Assembly (NCBI GenBank): GCA_029392475.1
Contig: CP113940.1
Coordinates: forward strand, 1,240,001-1,304,000
Length of the DNA: 64,000 nucleotides
Origin: Streptococcaceae bacterium ESL0687
GTDB taxonomy: Bacteria; Bacillota; Bacilli; Lactobacillales; Streptococcaceae
Direction of reading: 5' to 3'
The position numbers and the translations under genes were made by a program. Shown piece by piece: positions 31,928 through 41,256 of the stretch. Numbering within the stretch: position 1 is the first letter of the stretch; each line of letters begins with the position of its first letter. The notes beneath the pieces were generated by a model. The model was not told where the DNA came from and made no database searches. It saw only the letters and a program-made list of their open reading frames with translations.

Positions 31928-32668
31928 ATGGCACTTATTGAATTTAAAAATGTTGAAAAATATTACGGGGACTATCATGCTCTAAAGGACATTAATTTAG
32001 AGGTTGAAGAGGGACAAGTAGTTGTTCTCCTTGGTCCATCTGGTAGTGGTAAGTCAACTCTTATCCGTACCATAAATGCCCTTGAACAGATTGATTCTGG
32101 AGAATTAATTGTCAATGGCCACCATGTCGAATCCGCAACTGCCCAAGATTTAATTGATCTTCGTAAGGAAGTTGGAATGGTTTTCCAGCATTTCAATTTA
32201 TATCCGCATAAAACTGTACTTGAAAATGTGACTTTAGCACCAATCAAAGTCCTTAAAGAAAGCAAAGCTGACGCTGAAAAAACTGCTAAAGAATATCTTG
32301 AATATGTAAACATGTGGGATAAAAAAGATAGCTATCCAGGCATGCTTTCTGGTGGACAAAAACAAAGGGTTGCAATTGCCCGTGGTCTTGCCATGCATCC
32401 AAAGCTTCTTCTTTTTGATGAACCAACAAGTGCTCTTGACCCAGAAACAATCGGTGACGTTCTTGAGGTTATGCAAAACCTTGCTAAACAAGGAATGAAC
32501 ATGCTTGTTGTAACGCATGAAATGGGATTTGCCCGCAATGTTGCCGACAGGATTATTTTCATGGCTGATGGTGAAATCTTACAGGATACAACAGACGTTG
32601 CCGGATTCTTTGATAATCCTACAGAGGAGCGTGCTAAACAATTCCTTGGTCAAATCATTTCCCACTAA
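31928..32668 (+). CDS. Polar amino acid ABC transporter, ATP-binding protein (GlnQ-type)
   Basis: This cytoplasmic ATPase of the PAAT importer family has 246 residues. Walker A GPSGSGKST is near 37, Q-loop in FQHFNLYPHKT, signature MLSGGQKQRVAIARGLA near 137, Walker B LLLFDEPTSALD near 157 and switch His in VTHEMGFA. First gene of a four-gene operon (ATPase, binding lipoprotein, two permeases) like glnQHMP of streptococci. The substrate is probably glutamine, glutamate or aspartate. SD AAAGGAG is strong. It is divergent from walR. Confidence 0.92.
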   Translation: MALIEFKNVEKYYGDYHALKDINLEVEEGQVVVLLGPSGSGKSTLIRTINALEQIDSGELIVNGHHVESATAQDLIDLRKEVGMVFQHFNLYPHKTVLENVTLAPIKVLKESKADAEKTAKEYLEYVNMWDKKDSYPGMLSGGQKQRVAIARGLAMHPKLLLFDEPTSALDPETIGDVLEVMQNLAKQGMNMLVVTHEMGFARNVADRIIFMADGEILQDTTDVAGFFDNPTEERAKQFLGQIISH

Positions 32669-32720
32669 TGCAATCGGTTATTAATTCATTTTAAGTATTG
32701 TAAATCAAAAAGGAGGAATG

Positions 32721-33545
32721 ATGAAAAAATTAAAAAAATCACTGATGATTTTTACTGGACTCCTCTTTCTTTTTTCTTTAGCAGCTTGTGGATCTTCTAC
32801 AAAAACTAGTTCAGAAGGATCTTCTTCAGATACTAAGGCTTTAGATAAAATAAAAGAGAGTAAAAAATTTAGGGTTGGTGTTAAGCAAGACGTACCAAAC
32901 TTTGGATTTAAGGATCCGGAGACAGGAAAATTTTCAGGAATTGAAATTGAACTTGCGCAGATGATTGCTGATGAGTTAGGGGCTACTCCCGAGTATGTTC
33001 CTGTAACTGCTCAAACAAGGGGACCTCTTCTGGACAACAATCAAGTTGATGCAGTCCTTGCAACCTTTACTATTACAGATGAAAGAAAGCTAACCTATAA
33101 CTTTACAGAACCTTACTTTACAGATGAAGCAGGTTTCCTAGTTAAAAAGAAATATGGTTATGAAAACATTAAAGATTTAGATGGTAAAACAATTGGGGTT
33201 GCCCAGTCGTCAAGTACCAGAAAAAATCTTGAAAAGTTGGCTGCTGAAAATGGAATTAGCTTTAAATACACCGAACTTTCAGACTACCCTAGCCTTAAAC
33301 TATCTTTAACAGCTGGTAGAATTGATGCCTTTGCTGTTGATAAATCAATCCTGACAGGTTATGTCGATAATGAGACTGAAATCCTAGACATCGGATTTGC
33401 CCCTCAAAAATACGGGATTGCAAGCAAAAAATCAAATACTGATTTAAATGATTACATGAACCAACTGCTTGAAAAATGGAGACAAGACGGTACCCTCGAC
33501 AAATTATATACCAAATATAATTTAAAGGATGCCTCAACCAAATAA
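32721..33545 (+). CDS. Polar amino acid ABC transporter, substrate-binding lipoprotein
   Basis: This is an extracellular family-3 solute-binding protein of 274 residues. Signal peptide with lipobox LAAC near residue 22, Ser/Thr-rich linker, then the SBP_bac_3 fold with FRVGVKQDVPNFGFKDPETGKFSGIEIELA, the ligand-arginine region TITDERK near 124 and DGKTIGVAQSSS near 165. The second of two adjacent ATGs (32721) is better spaced from AGGAGG. An Arg in the TDERK motif and a following Thr agree with an alpha-amino acid ligand. Glutamate/aspartate versus glutamine cannot be separated by eye. Confidence 0.9.
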   Translation: MKKLKKSLMIFTGLLFLFSLAACGSSTKTSSEGSSSDTKALDKIKESKKFRVGVKQDVPNFGFKDPETGKFSGIEIELAQMIADELGATPEYVPVTAQTRGPLLDNNQVDAVLATFTITDERKLTYNFTEPYFTDEAGFLVKKKYGYENIKDLDGKTIGVAQSSSTRKNLEKLAAENGISFKYTELSDYPSLKLSLTAGRIDAFAVDKSILTGYVDNETEILDIGFAPQKYGIASKKSNTDLNDYMNQLLEKWRQDGTLDKLYTKYNLKDASTK

Positions 33546-33570
33546 GCATTTATCTTAGAAAGGAGTTTCT

Positions 33571-34251
33571 ATGAGCCCTTTTGCTCTTGAACGTTGGCAG
33601 GCACTATTCAATGATTTTGGTATCTTTGGTAAAGCTTTTCTTTATACTCTTGGAATATCAATCTGTGCCCTCATACTTGCCATGGCTCTTGGTATCGTTT
33701 TTGGTTCCATGTCAGCAAGTAAAAATAAAATTCTTAAAGGAATTAGTAGAGTTTACGTTGAAATTTATCAAAATATTCCCCTTCTCATCCAATTTGTGGT
33801 TGTCTACTACGGATTCCCTATTTTAAATGAACACCTCATGCTTAGTGCCTTTTGGACGGCTGTCCTCTGTGTGGGACTCTACCACGGTGCTTACATCTCT
33901 GAGGTTATCAGAAGTGGGATTGAAGCTGTACCCCGCGGCCAACTTGAAGCCGCTGAGTCACAAGGTTTTTCTTACCGGGAGTCTATGAGACTAATTATTT
34001 TACCACAAGCGGTAAGGATGATTATCCCCCCTCTAACCAACCAGGTCGTTAACCTAATTAAAAATACCTCAACTATCGCCCTAATCGGTGGTGCTGATCT
34101 AATCTTTACAGCCAAGAGCTGGTCATCAGGAAACCTAAGTTTCATTCCAGCCTTTATCGCAGTCGGTGTTCTTTACTTCGTACTCTGCTTCCCTATTGCT
34201 ACATATGGTAGAAGAATTGAAGAAAGAAACAAAGATTCTTACAGCATTTGA
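33571..34251 (+). CDS. Polar amino acid ABC transporter permease (first)
   Basis: This is a 226-residue inner-membrane permease of the HisM/GltJ type with five hydrophobic segments. The family signature is YHGAYISEVIRSGIEAVPRGQLEAAESQGFSYRESMRLIILPQAVR near residues 109-150, with the EAA loop that contacts the ATPase. It pairs with the second permease to form a heterodimeric channel. SD AAAGGAG. The gaps in the operon are 20-30 bp. Confidence 0.92.
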   Translation: MSPFALERWQALFNDFGIFGKAFLYTLGISICALILAMALGIVFGSMSASKNKILKGISRVYVEIYQNIPLLIQFVVVYYGFPILNEHLMLSAFWTAVLCVGLYHGAYISEVIRSGIEAVPRGQLEAAESQGFSYRESMRLIILPQAVRMIIPPLTNQVVNLIKNTSTIALIGGADLIFTAKSWSSGNLSFIPAFIAVGVLYFVLCFPIATYGRRIEERNKDSYSI

Positions 34252-34278
34252 TGATTTTCATCAATAGAAAGGAGACAA

Positions 34279-34947
34279 ATGTCATTATCTGAACAAGCAC
34301 AACAAGTATTTACTCCTGCAAATATTAAATTCCTGATGGAAGGACTTATGCTAACTCTATGGATCTCACTACTTGCCATTGTATTTAGTACCTTCTTTGG
34401 AACGATTTTAGCTGTCATGAGAAACAGTAAAAACAAATTTTTAAAAATTCTTGCAGGTATTTATATCGAAATCGTCCGTAATGTACCCAATCTACTTTGG
34501 ATTTTTGTAATTTTCCTTATCTTCAAGCTAAAATCAGTTCCTGCAGGTGTAACAAGTTTCACTGTTTTCACATCTGCTGCCCTAGCTGAAATTATCCGCG
34601 GAGGATTAAACGGGGTTCCTAATGGTCAGGTCGAAGCTGGTAAATCACAAGGTTTTTCAGACCTTCAAATTCTTACTATCATCGTCCTACCCCAGGCCAT
34701 TAGAAAAATGCTCCCTGCGATTATTTCGCAATTTGTAACAGTCATTAAAGATACAAGTTTTCTTTATTCGACAATTGCCCTTCAAGAATTATTTGGTAGC
34801 TCACAAATTCTAATGGGTAAATATTACCAAGCTGGGCAGGTTTTCATGCTTTACGGAATCGTAGCCTTAATTTACTTCGTAATCAACTTTATTATCAGTC
34901 AATTTTCACGTAGACTTTCAAGAAGTTGGGCAGATTCACTTGAATAA
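34279..34947 (+). CDS. Polar amino acid ABC transporter permease (second)
   Basis: This is the 222-residue partner permease. It has five hydrophobic segments and the signature AALAEIIRGGLNGVPNGQVEAGKSQGFSDLQILTIIVLPQAIR near 102-143. It is clearly paralogous to the first permease but not identical in length. Last gene of the importer operon, with a strong terminator 9 bp downstream (34956-34983). SD AAAGGAG precedes the ATG. Confidence 0.92.
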   Translation: MSLSEQAQQVFTPANIKFLMEGLMLTLWISLLAIVFSTFFGTILAVMRNSKNKFLKILAGIYIEIVRNVPNLLWIFVIFLIFKLKSVPAGVTSFTVFTSAALAEIIRGGLNGVPNGQVEAGKSQGFSDLQILTIIVLPQAIRKMLPAIISQFVTVIKDTSFLYSTIALQELFGSSQILMGKYYQAGQVFMLYGIVALIYFVINFIISQFSRRLSRSWADSLE

Positions 34948-34955
34948 AATTGCGT

Positions 34956-34983
34956 AAAAAAGCAACCTTAGTGTTGCTTTTTT
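34956..34983 (+). terminator. Terminator of the amino acid ABC operon
   Basis: An 11-bp perfect stem, AAAAAAGCAAC (34956-34966) with GTTGCTTTTTT (34973-34983), and a 6-nt loop. Confidence 0.92.
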
Positions 34984-35046
34984 TGTGAACTTTTTTAGTC
35001 TAAATTGCCAAAAACACCAATAAAACACAAGCTTCCCAGTAGATTT

Positions 35047-35075
35047 TTGACATAAAATTTTTGGTAGGGTAATAT
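35047..35075 (+). promoter_or_regulatory. Promoter of the GH13 gene
   Basis: TTGACA (35047-35052), 17 bp, TAATAT (35070-35075), giving a leader of about 70 nt. I see no convincing cre site in it. Confidence 0.75.
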
Positions 35076-35150
35076 TTAATTAAAGGTAGCTCTTACTATA
35101 TAGATCATATAATTCAAGGGATTCCTGACCAATAATACAAGGAGGATAAG

Positions 35151-36968
35151 ATGGCTGAAGTTTTTTTTAATCCCTGGGATCAGACCTATAAATACCCCTT
35201 CGGGGCCTGTAAAAAAGATACTGACATTCACTTTAAAATAAAGGTTAAAAGTCCAAATAGAATTGACCTTAAACTCATTTTAAAGGGAGAAGATGATATC
35301 GAACAGAGCTTTTCCATGAACAAGTCTGAAATCGATAATTTCTATGAAATTAAACTGGCATCCTTTGACCAAGTTGGGACTTATTCCTACTTCTTTCAAA
35401 TGGAAGAACATGAAGATGATAGGTGCTACCGCTTTTTCTACGGGGCAACAAATCCTAATCTAGGCAAGGGGCAGTGCTATGATAAAAAAGAGAAGGTTAC
35501 TCCTTACACTCTTACAATTTTTTTAAGTGATGATAAGGCTCCAGATTGGTATCAAAATGCTATCTTCTACCAAATCTTTCCTGACTCTTTTGCCAAATCT
35601 TCTATAGAAACAATTGAAAACCCTTACAACAATATTCTTTTCTACGGAAAAACGACCGACCGGCCTTATTATGTCAAGAAAAGTGACGGCGACATTGCCC
35701 GCTGGACATATTACGGCGGGAACCTGGCAGGAATTAAGGAAAAAATCCCCTACCTAAAAGAGCTTGGTATAACTGCCCTTTATCTGAATCCAATTTTTAT
35801 GGCTTCAAGCGTTCACCGGTATGATACAGCTGATTATATGAAAATAGATCCACTTTTAGGAAGCCCGGAAGACTTTCTAAGTCTTTTAAAGGAAGTACAT
35901 GCCCAGGGTATGTACCTGGTTCTTGACGGGGTCTTCTCACATGTAGGAAAAAATTCAATTTATTTCAACTATGATGGTCGCTTTGGTTCACATGTAGGCG
36001 CCTATCAAAATCCCCAAAGTCCCTACATGGATTGGTTTAAGTTCGAACATTATCCTGATGACTACAAATCCTGGTGGGGTATCAAGGACCTACCTGAAAT
36101 TGACAAAAATAACCCAACCTTCCAGGACTATATCTATAAGGGGAAAGACTCAGTCATTAATAAATGGACTGAGATGGGAATTGACGGCTGGCGACTTGAC
36201 GTAGCCGATGAGCTACCCGATTTCTTCATTGAAGGAATTAGAAAGTCCCTTGATGCATATGAAGATAAGGTTCTAATTGGTGAGGTCTGGGAGGATGCTA
36301 GTCGCAAGATTTCTTACGGAGTCAAGCGAAAATATATCCTGGGTAAATCCCTTGAAGCTGTAATGAATTATCCTTTTAGGAAGATGATTATTGACTTCTT
36401 AAACCAACAATTTTCCTCTAAGGAAGCTTACAGTCAACTTATGAGTCTTAGAGAAAATTATCCGAAAGAAGTCTTCTACAATAATTTTAATAATCTAGGA
36501 ACCCATGACACACCGAGAATTTTAACTGAACTTTCAGGGGATACGAAAAAATTAGAGCTAGCCCTGCAGATGCTTGTAGCCCTTCCCGGGGTTCCCTGCT
36601 TCTACTATGGTGACGAGGCAGGTGTCAGCGGTCAAGCAGATCCTGATAATAGATCCTTCTTCCCTTGGGATAGTGCCAATCAAGAACTTACTGCTAGCTT
36701 TAAAAAATGGATTGCCCTTCGTAAGGAAAATAAAGTTCTTACTCACGGCGATCTACTAGCTTTTTATACAGACAAGAGTCTAGGAATAATCAGGTACGAT
36801 AATAAGGCCTTTACCGTCTTTATTTTTAACCCTAGTAATCAATCAGATTACATCACAAAAAATAATTTGAAATATTCACAAAATATACCTGACCAAATAC
36901 TAAATATCTTCTTAAATGCTAGTATCCCTTCAAATAATGCACTTTATTTGGCAAATAATTGGGAATGA
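35151..36968 (+). CDS. GH13 alpha-glucan hydrolase (neopullulanase/cyclomaltodextrinase type)
   Basis: This cytoplasmic 605-residue glycoside hydrolase has no signal peptide. The N-terminal beta domain (about 1-120) is CBM34/E-set-like. The catalytic barrel begins at DWYQNAIFYQIFPDSFA and contains DGVFSHVG (region I), GWRLDVADE with the nucleophile Asp near 346, IGEVWED with the acid Glu near 376, and NLGTHDTPR with the third Asp near 451. It probably trims maltodextrins or glycogen branches inside the cell. It lies directly upstream of glgB with its own promoter, so it is functionally tied to glycogen turnover. SD AAGGAGG. Confidence 0.88.
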   Translation: MAEVFFNPWDQTYKYPFGACKKDTDIHFKIKVKSPNRIDLKLILKGEDDIEQSFSMNKSEIDNFYEIKLASFDQVGTYSYFFQMEEHEDDRCYRFFYGATNPNLGKGQCYDKKEKVTPYTLTIFLSDDKAPDWYQNAIFYQIFPDSFAKSSIETIENPYNNILFYGKTTDRPYYVKKSDGDIARWTYYGGNLAGIKEKIPYLKELGITALYLNPIFMASSVHRYDTADYMKIDPLLGSPEDFLSLLKEVHAQGMYLVLDGVFSHVGKNSIYFNYDGRFGSHVGAYQNPQSPYMDWFKFEHYPDDYKSWWGIKDLPEIDKNNPTFQDYIYKGKDSVINKWTEMGIDGWRLDVADELPDFFIEGIRKSLDAYEDKVLIGEVWEDASRKISYGVKRKYILGKSLEAVMNYPFRKMIIDFLNQQFSSKEAYSQLMSLRENYPKEVFYNNFNNLGTHDTPRILTELSGDTKKLELALQMLVALPGVPCFYYGDEAGVSGQADPDNRSFFPWDSANQELTASFKKWIALRKENKVLTHGDLLAFYTDKSLGIIRYDNKAFTVFIFNPSNQSDYITKNNLKYSQNIPDQILNIFLNASIPSNNALYLANNWE

Positions 36969-37004
36969 GTTCTCTTTTTCTAAATTATTGTTAAAAAATT
37001 AACG

Positions 37005-37033
37005 TTGATTATGTATTTTTAAAGATATATACT
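37005..37033 (+). promoter_or_regulatory. Promoter of the glg operon
   Basis: TTGATT (37005-37010), 17 bp, TATACT (37028-37033), about 50 nt before the glgB start. A small GAAAAT/ATTTTC hairpin lies at about 37040-37055. Confidence 0.6.
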
Positions 37034-37084
37034 TATGATGAAAATTATTATTTTCACAATTTCAAAGGATAGGAGATAAGGGCA

Positions 37085-38929
37085 CTGAGTAAGGCATATA
37101 AAACTTTTACCACTGGAGAAAATTTTAAGGCAGAAAATTACTTCGGCCATCACCGCCGCAAGCATGGTTTTGTCTTTAGAGTTTGGGCTCCCAATGCACT
37201 AAAAGTAGAATTGGTTGGCGACTTTACCAATTGGGTGGAAAACCGTCTGGCCATGAAGAAAATTAATAACGAGGTCTGGGAAATTGTGACCGACCTTCCA
37301 TCAGAAGGAGATCTCTATAAGTTCCTTGTAACCCGTGCAAACGGTGAGGAAATAATGAAAATTGATCCCTACTCCCTGGAATTAGAAGAAAGACCTGGAA
37401 CAGCATCAGTTGTTAGGGATTTCCCCAAGAAGGAATGGAAAGATAGTAGGTGGATCAAGCAAAGAAATAAAACAGACTACTCCAAAGAAGCTGTAAACAT
37501 TTACGAGATTCATGCAGGAAGTTTTAAAACACATGATGACGGCAGTCCTTTAACCTTTAAGGATCTAAAGAAGACACTAATTCCCTACCTCAAGAAAATG
37601 AATTATACCCATGTAGAATTCATGCCTCTAATGGCTCATCCCCTAGGCATGTCTTGGGGATATCAGTCAGTTGGTTACTTTGCCCTTGAAAAAACCTTTG
37701 GTCAACCTGAAGAACTTAGGGACTTTATTGAAGCCTGCCACCTTAATGGGATAGGAGCAATTGTTGACTGGGTACCAGGACATTTTTGTATCAATGATGA
37801 TAGCCTAGCCTACTATGACGGAACTCCAACCTATGAATACCAGGATCCAAATAGGGCCAACAACTACCGCTGGGGGGCTTTAAACTTTGATCTAGGAAAA
37901 CCTCAGGTTCAATCGTTTTTGATTTCATCTGCTCTTTTTTGGCTTGAATACTACCACTTTGATGGAATCAGGGTTGATGCTGTGAGTAACATGGTCTATC
38001 TTGATTATGATGACGGACCTTGGACCCCCAACCACGAGGGAACAAATGTCAATCTAGACGGCTTCCACTTTCTTAGGAAATTAAATGCCGTAATTAAGAA
38101 AAAATATCCTAATGTTCTAATGATTGCTGAAGATTCTTCCAGTCAAATTAAAGTCACAGGAAGTCTTGAAGAAGGAAGCCTTGGCTTTGACTACAGGTGG
38201 AATATGGGCTGGATGAACGATGTTTTAAAATTTTATCAAATGGATCCCATCTACCGAAAACATAATTTTACCCTCCTAACTTTTAGCTTCATGTATATGA
38301 TGAGTGAAAAATACATCTTGGCCCTGTCCCACGACGAAGTTGTCCATGGCAAAAAAAGTCTCATGCATAAAATGTGGGGCGACCGTGACCAGCAGTTTTC
38401 AGGCCTTAGAAATCTCTATGCCTATCAGATGTGTCATCCTGGGAAAAAACTGCTCTTTATGGGAAGTGAATGGGGACAATTTTTAGAGTGGAAATTCGAC
38501 CACGCTCTTGAATGGGTTGATTTAGAAGATCCCCTCAATAAAAAAATGCAAACCTATACCAAGCATTTAAATAGCTTTTATCAAAAAAATAAATGTCTCT
38601 GGGATATCGACCATGATTACTCGGGAATTGAGATCATCGATGCTGATAATGTCGATGAAAGCGTTCTATCATTTGTTAGAAAAAGTGACACAGATTTTAT
38701 TGTATGTGTCTTTAATATGACCCCTGTTGAAAGAAAAGACTTTACCATCGGTGTACCAATTAAGGGAGTGTATATCGAAATTTTCAATAGTGAACTTGAA
38801 AAATTTGGCGGCAAATGGAAAAAACATAATCCAAATACCAAAAGTGAAAAGGGAAAATGGAAGGATTATAAATCAACCCTAACATTTACCCTTCCAGCTT
38901 TTGGAGTCTCAATTTGGAAACTGAAATAG
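37085..38929 (+). CDS. glgB: 1,4-alpha-glucan branching enzyme GlgB (apparent CTG start)
   Basis: This enzyme makes the alpha-1,6 branches of glycogen, 614 residues. N-terminal CBM48 ([23 protein letters not shown]) runs to about 110. The GH13 core has [16 protein letters not shown] (nucleophile Asp near 295), MIAEDSS (Glu near 347) and [11 protein letters not shown] (Asp near 415). The frame is open only from 37073, with a stop at 37070, and has no ATG, GTG or TTG until 37211, which lies inside the CBM48 and lacks an SD. CTG at 37085 lies 9 nt after AGGAG and keeps the full domain. ATA at 37076 is the only other choice. First gene of glgBCDAP. Confidence 0.88.
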   Translation: MSKAYKTFTTGENFKAENYFGHHRRKHGFVFRVWAPNALKVELVGDFTNWVENRLAMKKINNEVWEIVTDLPSEGDLYKFLVTRANGEEIMKIDPYSLELEERPGTASVVRDFPKKEWKDSRWIKQRNKTDYSKEAVNIYEIHAGSFKTHDDGSPLTFKDLKKTLIPYLKKMNYTHVEFMPLMAHPLGMSWGYQSVGYFALEKTFGQPEELRDFIEACHLNGIGAIVDWVPGHFCINDDSLAYYDGTPTYEYQDPNRANNYRWGALNFDLGKPQVQSFLISSALFWLEYYHFDGIRVDAVSNMVYLDYDDGPWTPNHEGTNVNLDGFHFLRKLNAVIKKKYPNVLMIAEDSSSQIKVTGSLEEGSLGFDYRWNMGWMNDVLKFYQMDPIYRKHNFTLLTFSFMYMMSEKYILALSHDEVVHGKKSLMHKMWGDRDQQFSGLRNLYAYQMCHPGKKLLFMGSEWGQFLEWKFDHALEWVDLEDPLNKKMQTYTKHLNSFYQKNKCLWDIDHDYSGIEIIDADNVDESVLSFVRKSDTDFIVCVFNMTPVERKDFTIGVPIKGVYIEIFNSELEKFGGKWKKHNPNTKSEKGKWKDYKSTLTFTLPAFGVSIWKLK

Positions 38930-38952
38930 TTTTATGAATGAAAAAGAAAGGT

Positions 38953-38970
38953 ATTCTTACTAATAAGAAT
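38953..38970 (+). other. Intercistronic hairpin before glgC
   Basis: ATTCTTA (38953-38959) pairs with TAAGAAT (38964-38970), a 4-nt loop directly upstream of the glgC SD (AAGG at 38973). There is no U-tract, so it is more likely an mRNA-stability element than a terminator. Confidence 0.55.
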
Positions 38971-38984
38971 TTAAGGTAGTTCAG

Positions 38985-40127
38985 ATGTCTAATGGAATGC
39001 TCGCACTTATTTTAGCCGGGGGACAAGGAACCCGACTTGGAAAACTTACTCAATCAATAGCAAAACCTGCTGTTCCCTTTGGGGGACGTTACCGAATTAT
39101 TGACTTTGCCCTCTCAAATTGTGCCAATTCAGGTATCAAAAATGTTGGTGTAATCACCCAATACCAACCTCTAGCCTTAAATGAGCATATAGGAAACGGA
39201 TCATCTTGGGGGCTTGACGGGGTTGACTCTGGCGTATCAATTTTACAACCTTATAGCGCAGCTGAGGGAAATAAGTGGTTTGAAGGTACCAGCCATGCTA
39301 TTTACCAAAATATTGACTATATTGACCACATTAATCCTGAACACGTTCTAATCCTTTCAGGAGACCACATCTACAAGATGGATTACGATGACATGCTAAA
39401 GGCCCACCGTGATAAACTAGCAAGCCTTACAGTGGCAGTAATCGATGTACCCCTCAAAGAAGCTAGTCGTTTTGGAATCATGAACACTGACTCTTCCAAC
39501 AGAATTGTTGAATTTGAAGAAAAACCAGAAAATCCCAAATCAACTAATGCTTCTATGGGAATCTACATCTTTAACTGGAAGGAATTAAGGGAAACCCTAG
39601 TCAGTGGTGCTAAGAACGGCGTTGACATGAACGACTTTGGTAAAAATGTTATCCCAGCCTTTCTTGATGCCGGAGAAGGTGTTTACGCCTACGAATTTAA
39701 TGGCTACTGGAAGGACGTCGGCACCATCGAATCCCTTCATGAAGCTAATATGGAATATATCTCTCCTAATAACAAACTGGATTCAAGAAACCGCCAGTGG
39801 AAGATTTATTCCCGCAATGAAATTGTTCCACCAAATTTTATTACTGAAAAAGCTGAAATTCAGGACTCTTTAGTTGTCGACGGATGTGTTGTCTCTGGTA
39901 GTATTAAGCATTCAATCCTATCAACTAATGTTCAGGTAAAAGAGGGAGCAAGGGTTGAGGACACCTTTGTTATGCCAGGAGCCATCATTGGTGAAAATGC
40001 TATTATCAAAAATGCCATTATTGGATCTGGAGCCGTTATCGGGGAAGGAACTGAAATTATTGGAGAAGACGAAGTTCAAGTTGTAGGCTATAAGGAAGTC
40101 GTGGGGGTACCAAGTGATGAAAATTGA
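38985..40127 (+). CDS. glgC: Glucose-1-phosphate adenylyltransferase GlgC
   Basis: This enzyme makes ADP-glucose, the first committed step of glycogen synthesis. It has 380 residues. N-terminal nucleotidyltransferase with [15 protein letters not shown] near 7-21 and [19 protein letters not shown], a GDHIYKMDY motif near 125, glucose-1-P region [10 protein letters not shown], and a C-terminal left-handed beta-helix (about 290-370) of hexapeptide repeats. It overlaps glgD by 11 bp. Together they form the heteromeric GlgCD seen in Gram-positives. Confidence 0.96.
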   Translation: MSNGMLALILAGGQGTRLGKLTQSIAKPAVPFGGRYRIIDFALSNCANSGIKNVGVITQYQPLALNEHIGNGSSWGLDGVDSGVSILQPYSAAEGNKWFEGTSHAIYQNIDYIDHINPEHVLILSGDHIYKMDYDDMLKAHRDKLASLTVAVIDVPLKEASRFGIMNTDSSNRIVEFEEKPENPKSTNASMGIYIFNWKELRETLVSGAKNGVDMNDFGKNVIPAFLDAGEGVYAYEFNGYWKDVGTIESLHEANMEYISPNNKLDSRNRQWKIYSRNEIVPPNFITEKAEIQDSLVVDGCVVSGSIKHSILSTNVQVKEGARVEDTFVMPGAIIGENAIIKNAIIGSGAVIGEGTEIIGEDEVQVVGYKEVVGVPSDEN

Positions 40128-41256
40128 TAAATACTGTGCAATCTTAGGAAATGCTGTTGGAAGCCATGAAATGGGAGAACTCACCGAGAATCGCCCACTA
40201 GCAACCCTTCCCTTCGATGGAAAATACCGTCTGATTGATTTTCAACTATCAAATTTAATCAATGCCGACATCCACAATGTTTATGCAATTTTCCATGAAA
40301 ACAAAGTAAATAGCGTTCTTGACCACATCCGAAATGGACGTGAATGGGGACTAAGTAGCCTGCTAAGCCACCTTTTCATCGGTTTTTACAACAAGGATTT
40401 CAACAGCCACTATGCTGATGATGACTACTATGAAAAACTTTTAACCTACCTCAAAAGAACAAGTAGCGATTACACGATTTTCTCTACCTGCGATATTCTT
40501 TGTAACATTAACTTGGGACAGGTCATTCATATCCATAGTGCTAGCGAACGAACCATGACTGTGGTCTACAAGAAGCTTCCAAGAGACAAGATGTCTTCTG
40601 AGAACCAGGTCCTTGAAATTGATGAAACAGATACTGTAATTGGAACTAAAAACTTTACTGAAGACTCAGCCTGCGAAGAAGAAACCATGTCAACTGGTAT
40701 CTATGTGATTAATACCAACTGGTTGATCCAACAAATGGAAATGGAACAGGCCCAGGAAAATCCGCGCAAACTTCGCTACCTTCTTAGTAGTCTGGTTGCT
40801 GATGTTAAAGCCTTGGCCTATGAATACACAGGTTACCTATCAAACATCCACGACATCAATTCTTACTACCAGTCTAATATGGACATGCTCAACCCACAAA
40901 AATTCAACTCATTATTTTACAGTAGCCAAAAGGTCATTACCAAGGTTAAAAATGAAGAAGCTACTTATTATTCAGAAGATTCACAGGTTGAAAATTCTCA
41001 TTTTGCTTCTGGATCAATTGTTGATGGTAGGGTTGAACATTCAATCGTATCAAGGAATTGTAAAATCAGTAAAAACTCAACTGTAAAGGATTCAATTCTC
41101 TTTCCAAGGGTTAACATTGGAGAAAATGTTTCCATTGAATATGCAATTATTGATAAGGGTGTTGTTATTTCTGACAACGTTAAGATTAAAGGTAGCCCTG
41201 ATGCACCAATCGTTATTGCAAAATCACGCCAAATTACAGAGGATATTATTCTATGA
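40117..41256 (+). CDS. glgD: GlgD, ADP-glucose pyrophosphorylase second subunit
   Basis: This 379-residue homologue of GlgC lacks an intact GGxGTRL loop, having [21 protein letters not shown] instead. It is therefore likely a regulatory or stabilising subunit with little activity alone, as known for Gram-positive GlgD. The fold is retained: [21 protein letters not shown] and a C-terminal hexapeptide region ([30 protein letters not shown]). The ATG at 40117 has GGGGG about 10 nt upstream. An adjacent GTG at 40114 is also possible. It overlaps glgC and glgA (4-bp ATGA), so translation is coupled throughout. Confidence 0.94.
   Translation: MKIDKYCAILGNAVGSHEMGELTENRPLATLPFDGKYRLIDFQLSNLINADIHNVYAIFHENKVNSVLDHIRNGREWGLSSLLSHLFIGFYNKDFNSHYADDDYYEKLLTYLKRTSSDYTIFSTCDILCNINLGQVIHIHSASERTMTVVYKKLPRDKMSSENQVLEIDETDTVIGTKNFTEDSACEEETMSTGIYVINTNWLIQQMEMEQAQENPRKLRYLLSSLVADVKALAYEYTGYLSNIHDINSYYQSNMDMLNPQKFNSLFYSSQKVITKVKNEEATYYSEDSQVENSHFASGSIVDGRVEHSIVSRNCKISKNSTVKDSILFPRVNIGENVSIEYAIIDKGVVISDNVKIKGSPDAPIVIAKSRQITEDIIL

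Noticed and set aside
37211-37213. TTG as the glgB start
   Set aside because: It removes the first strands of CBM48 and has no SD. The coding signal continues upstream to 37085.
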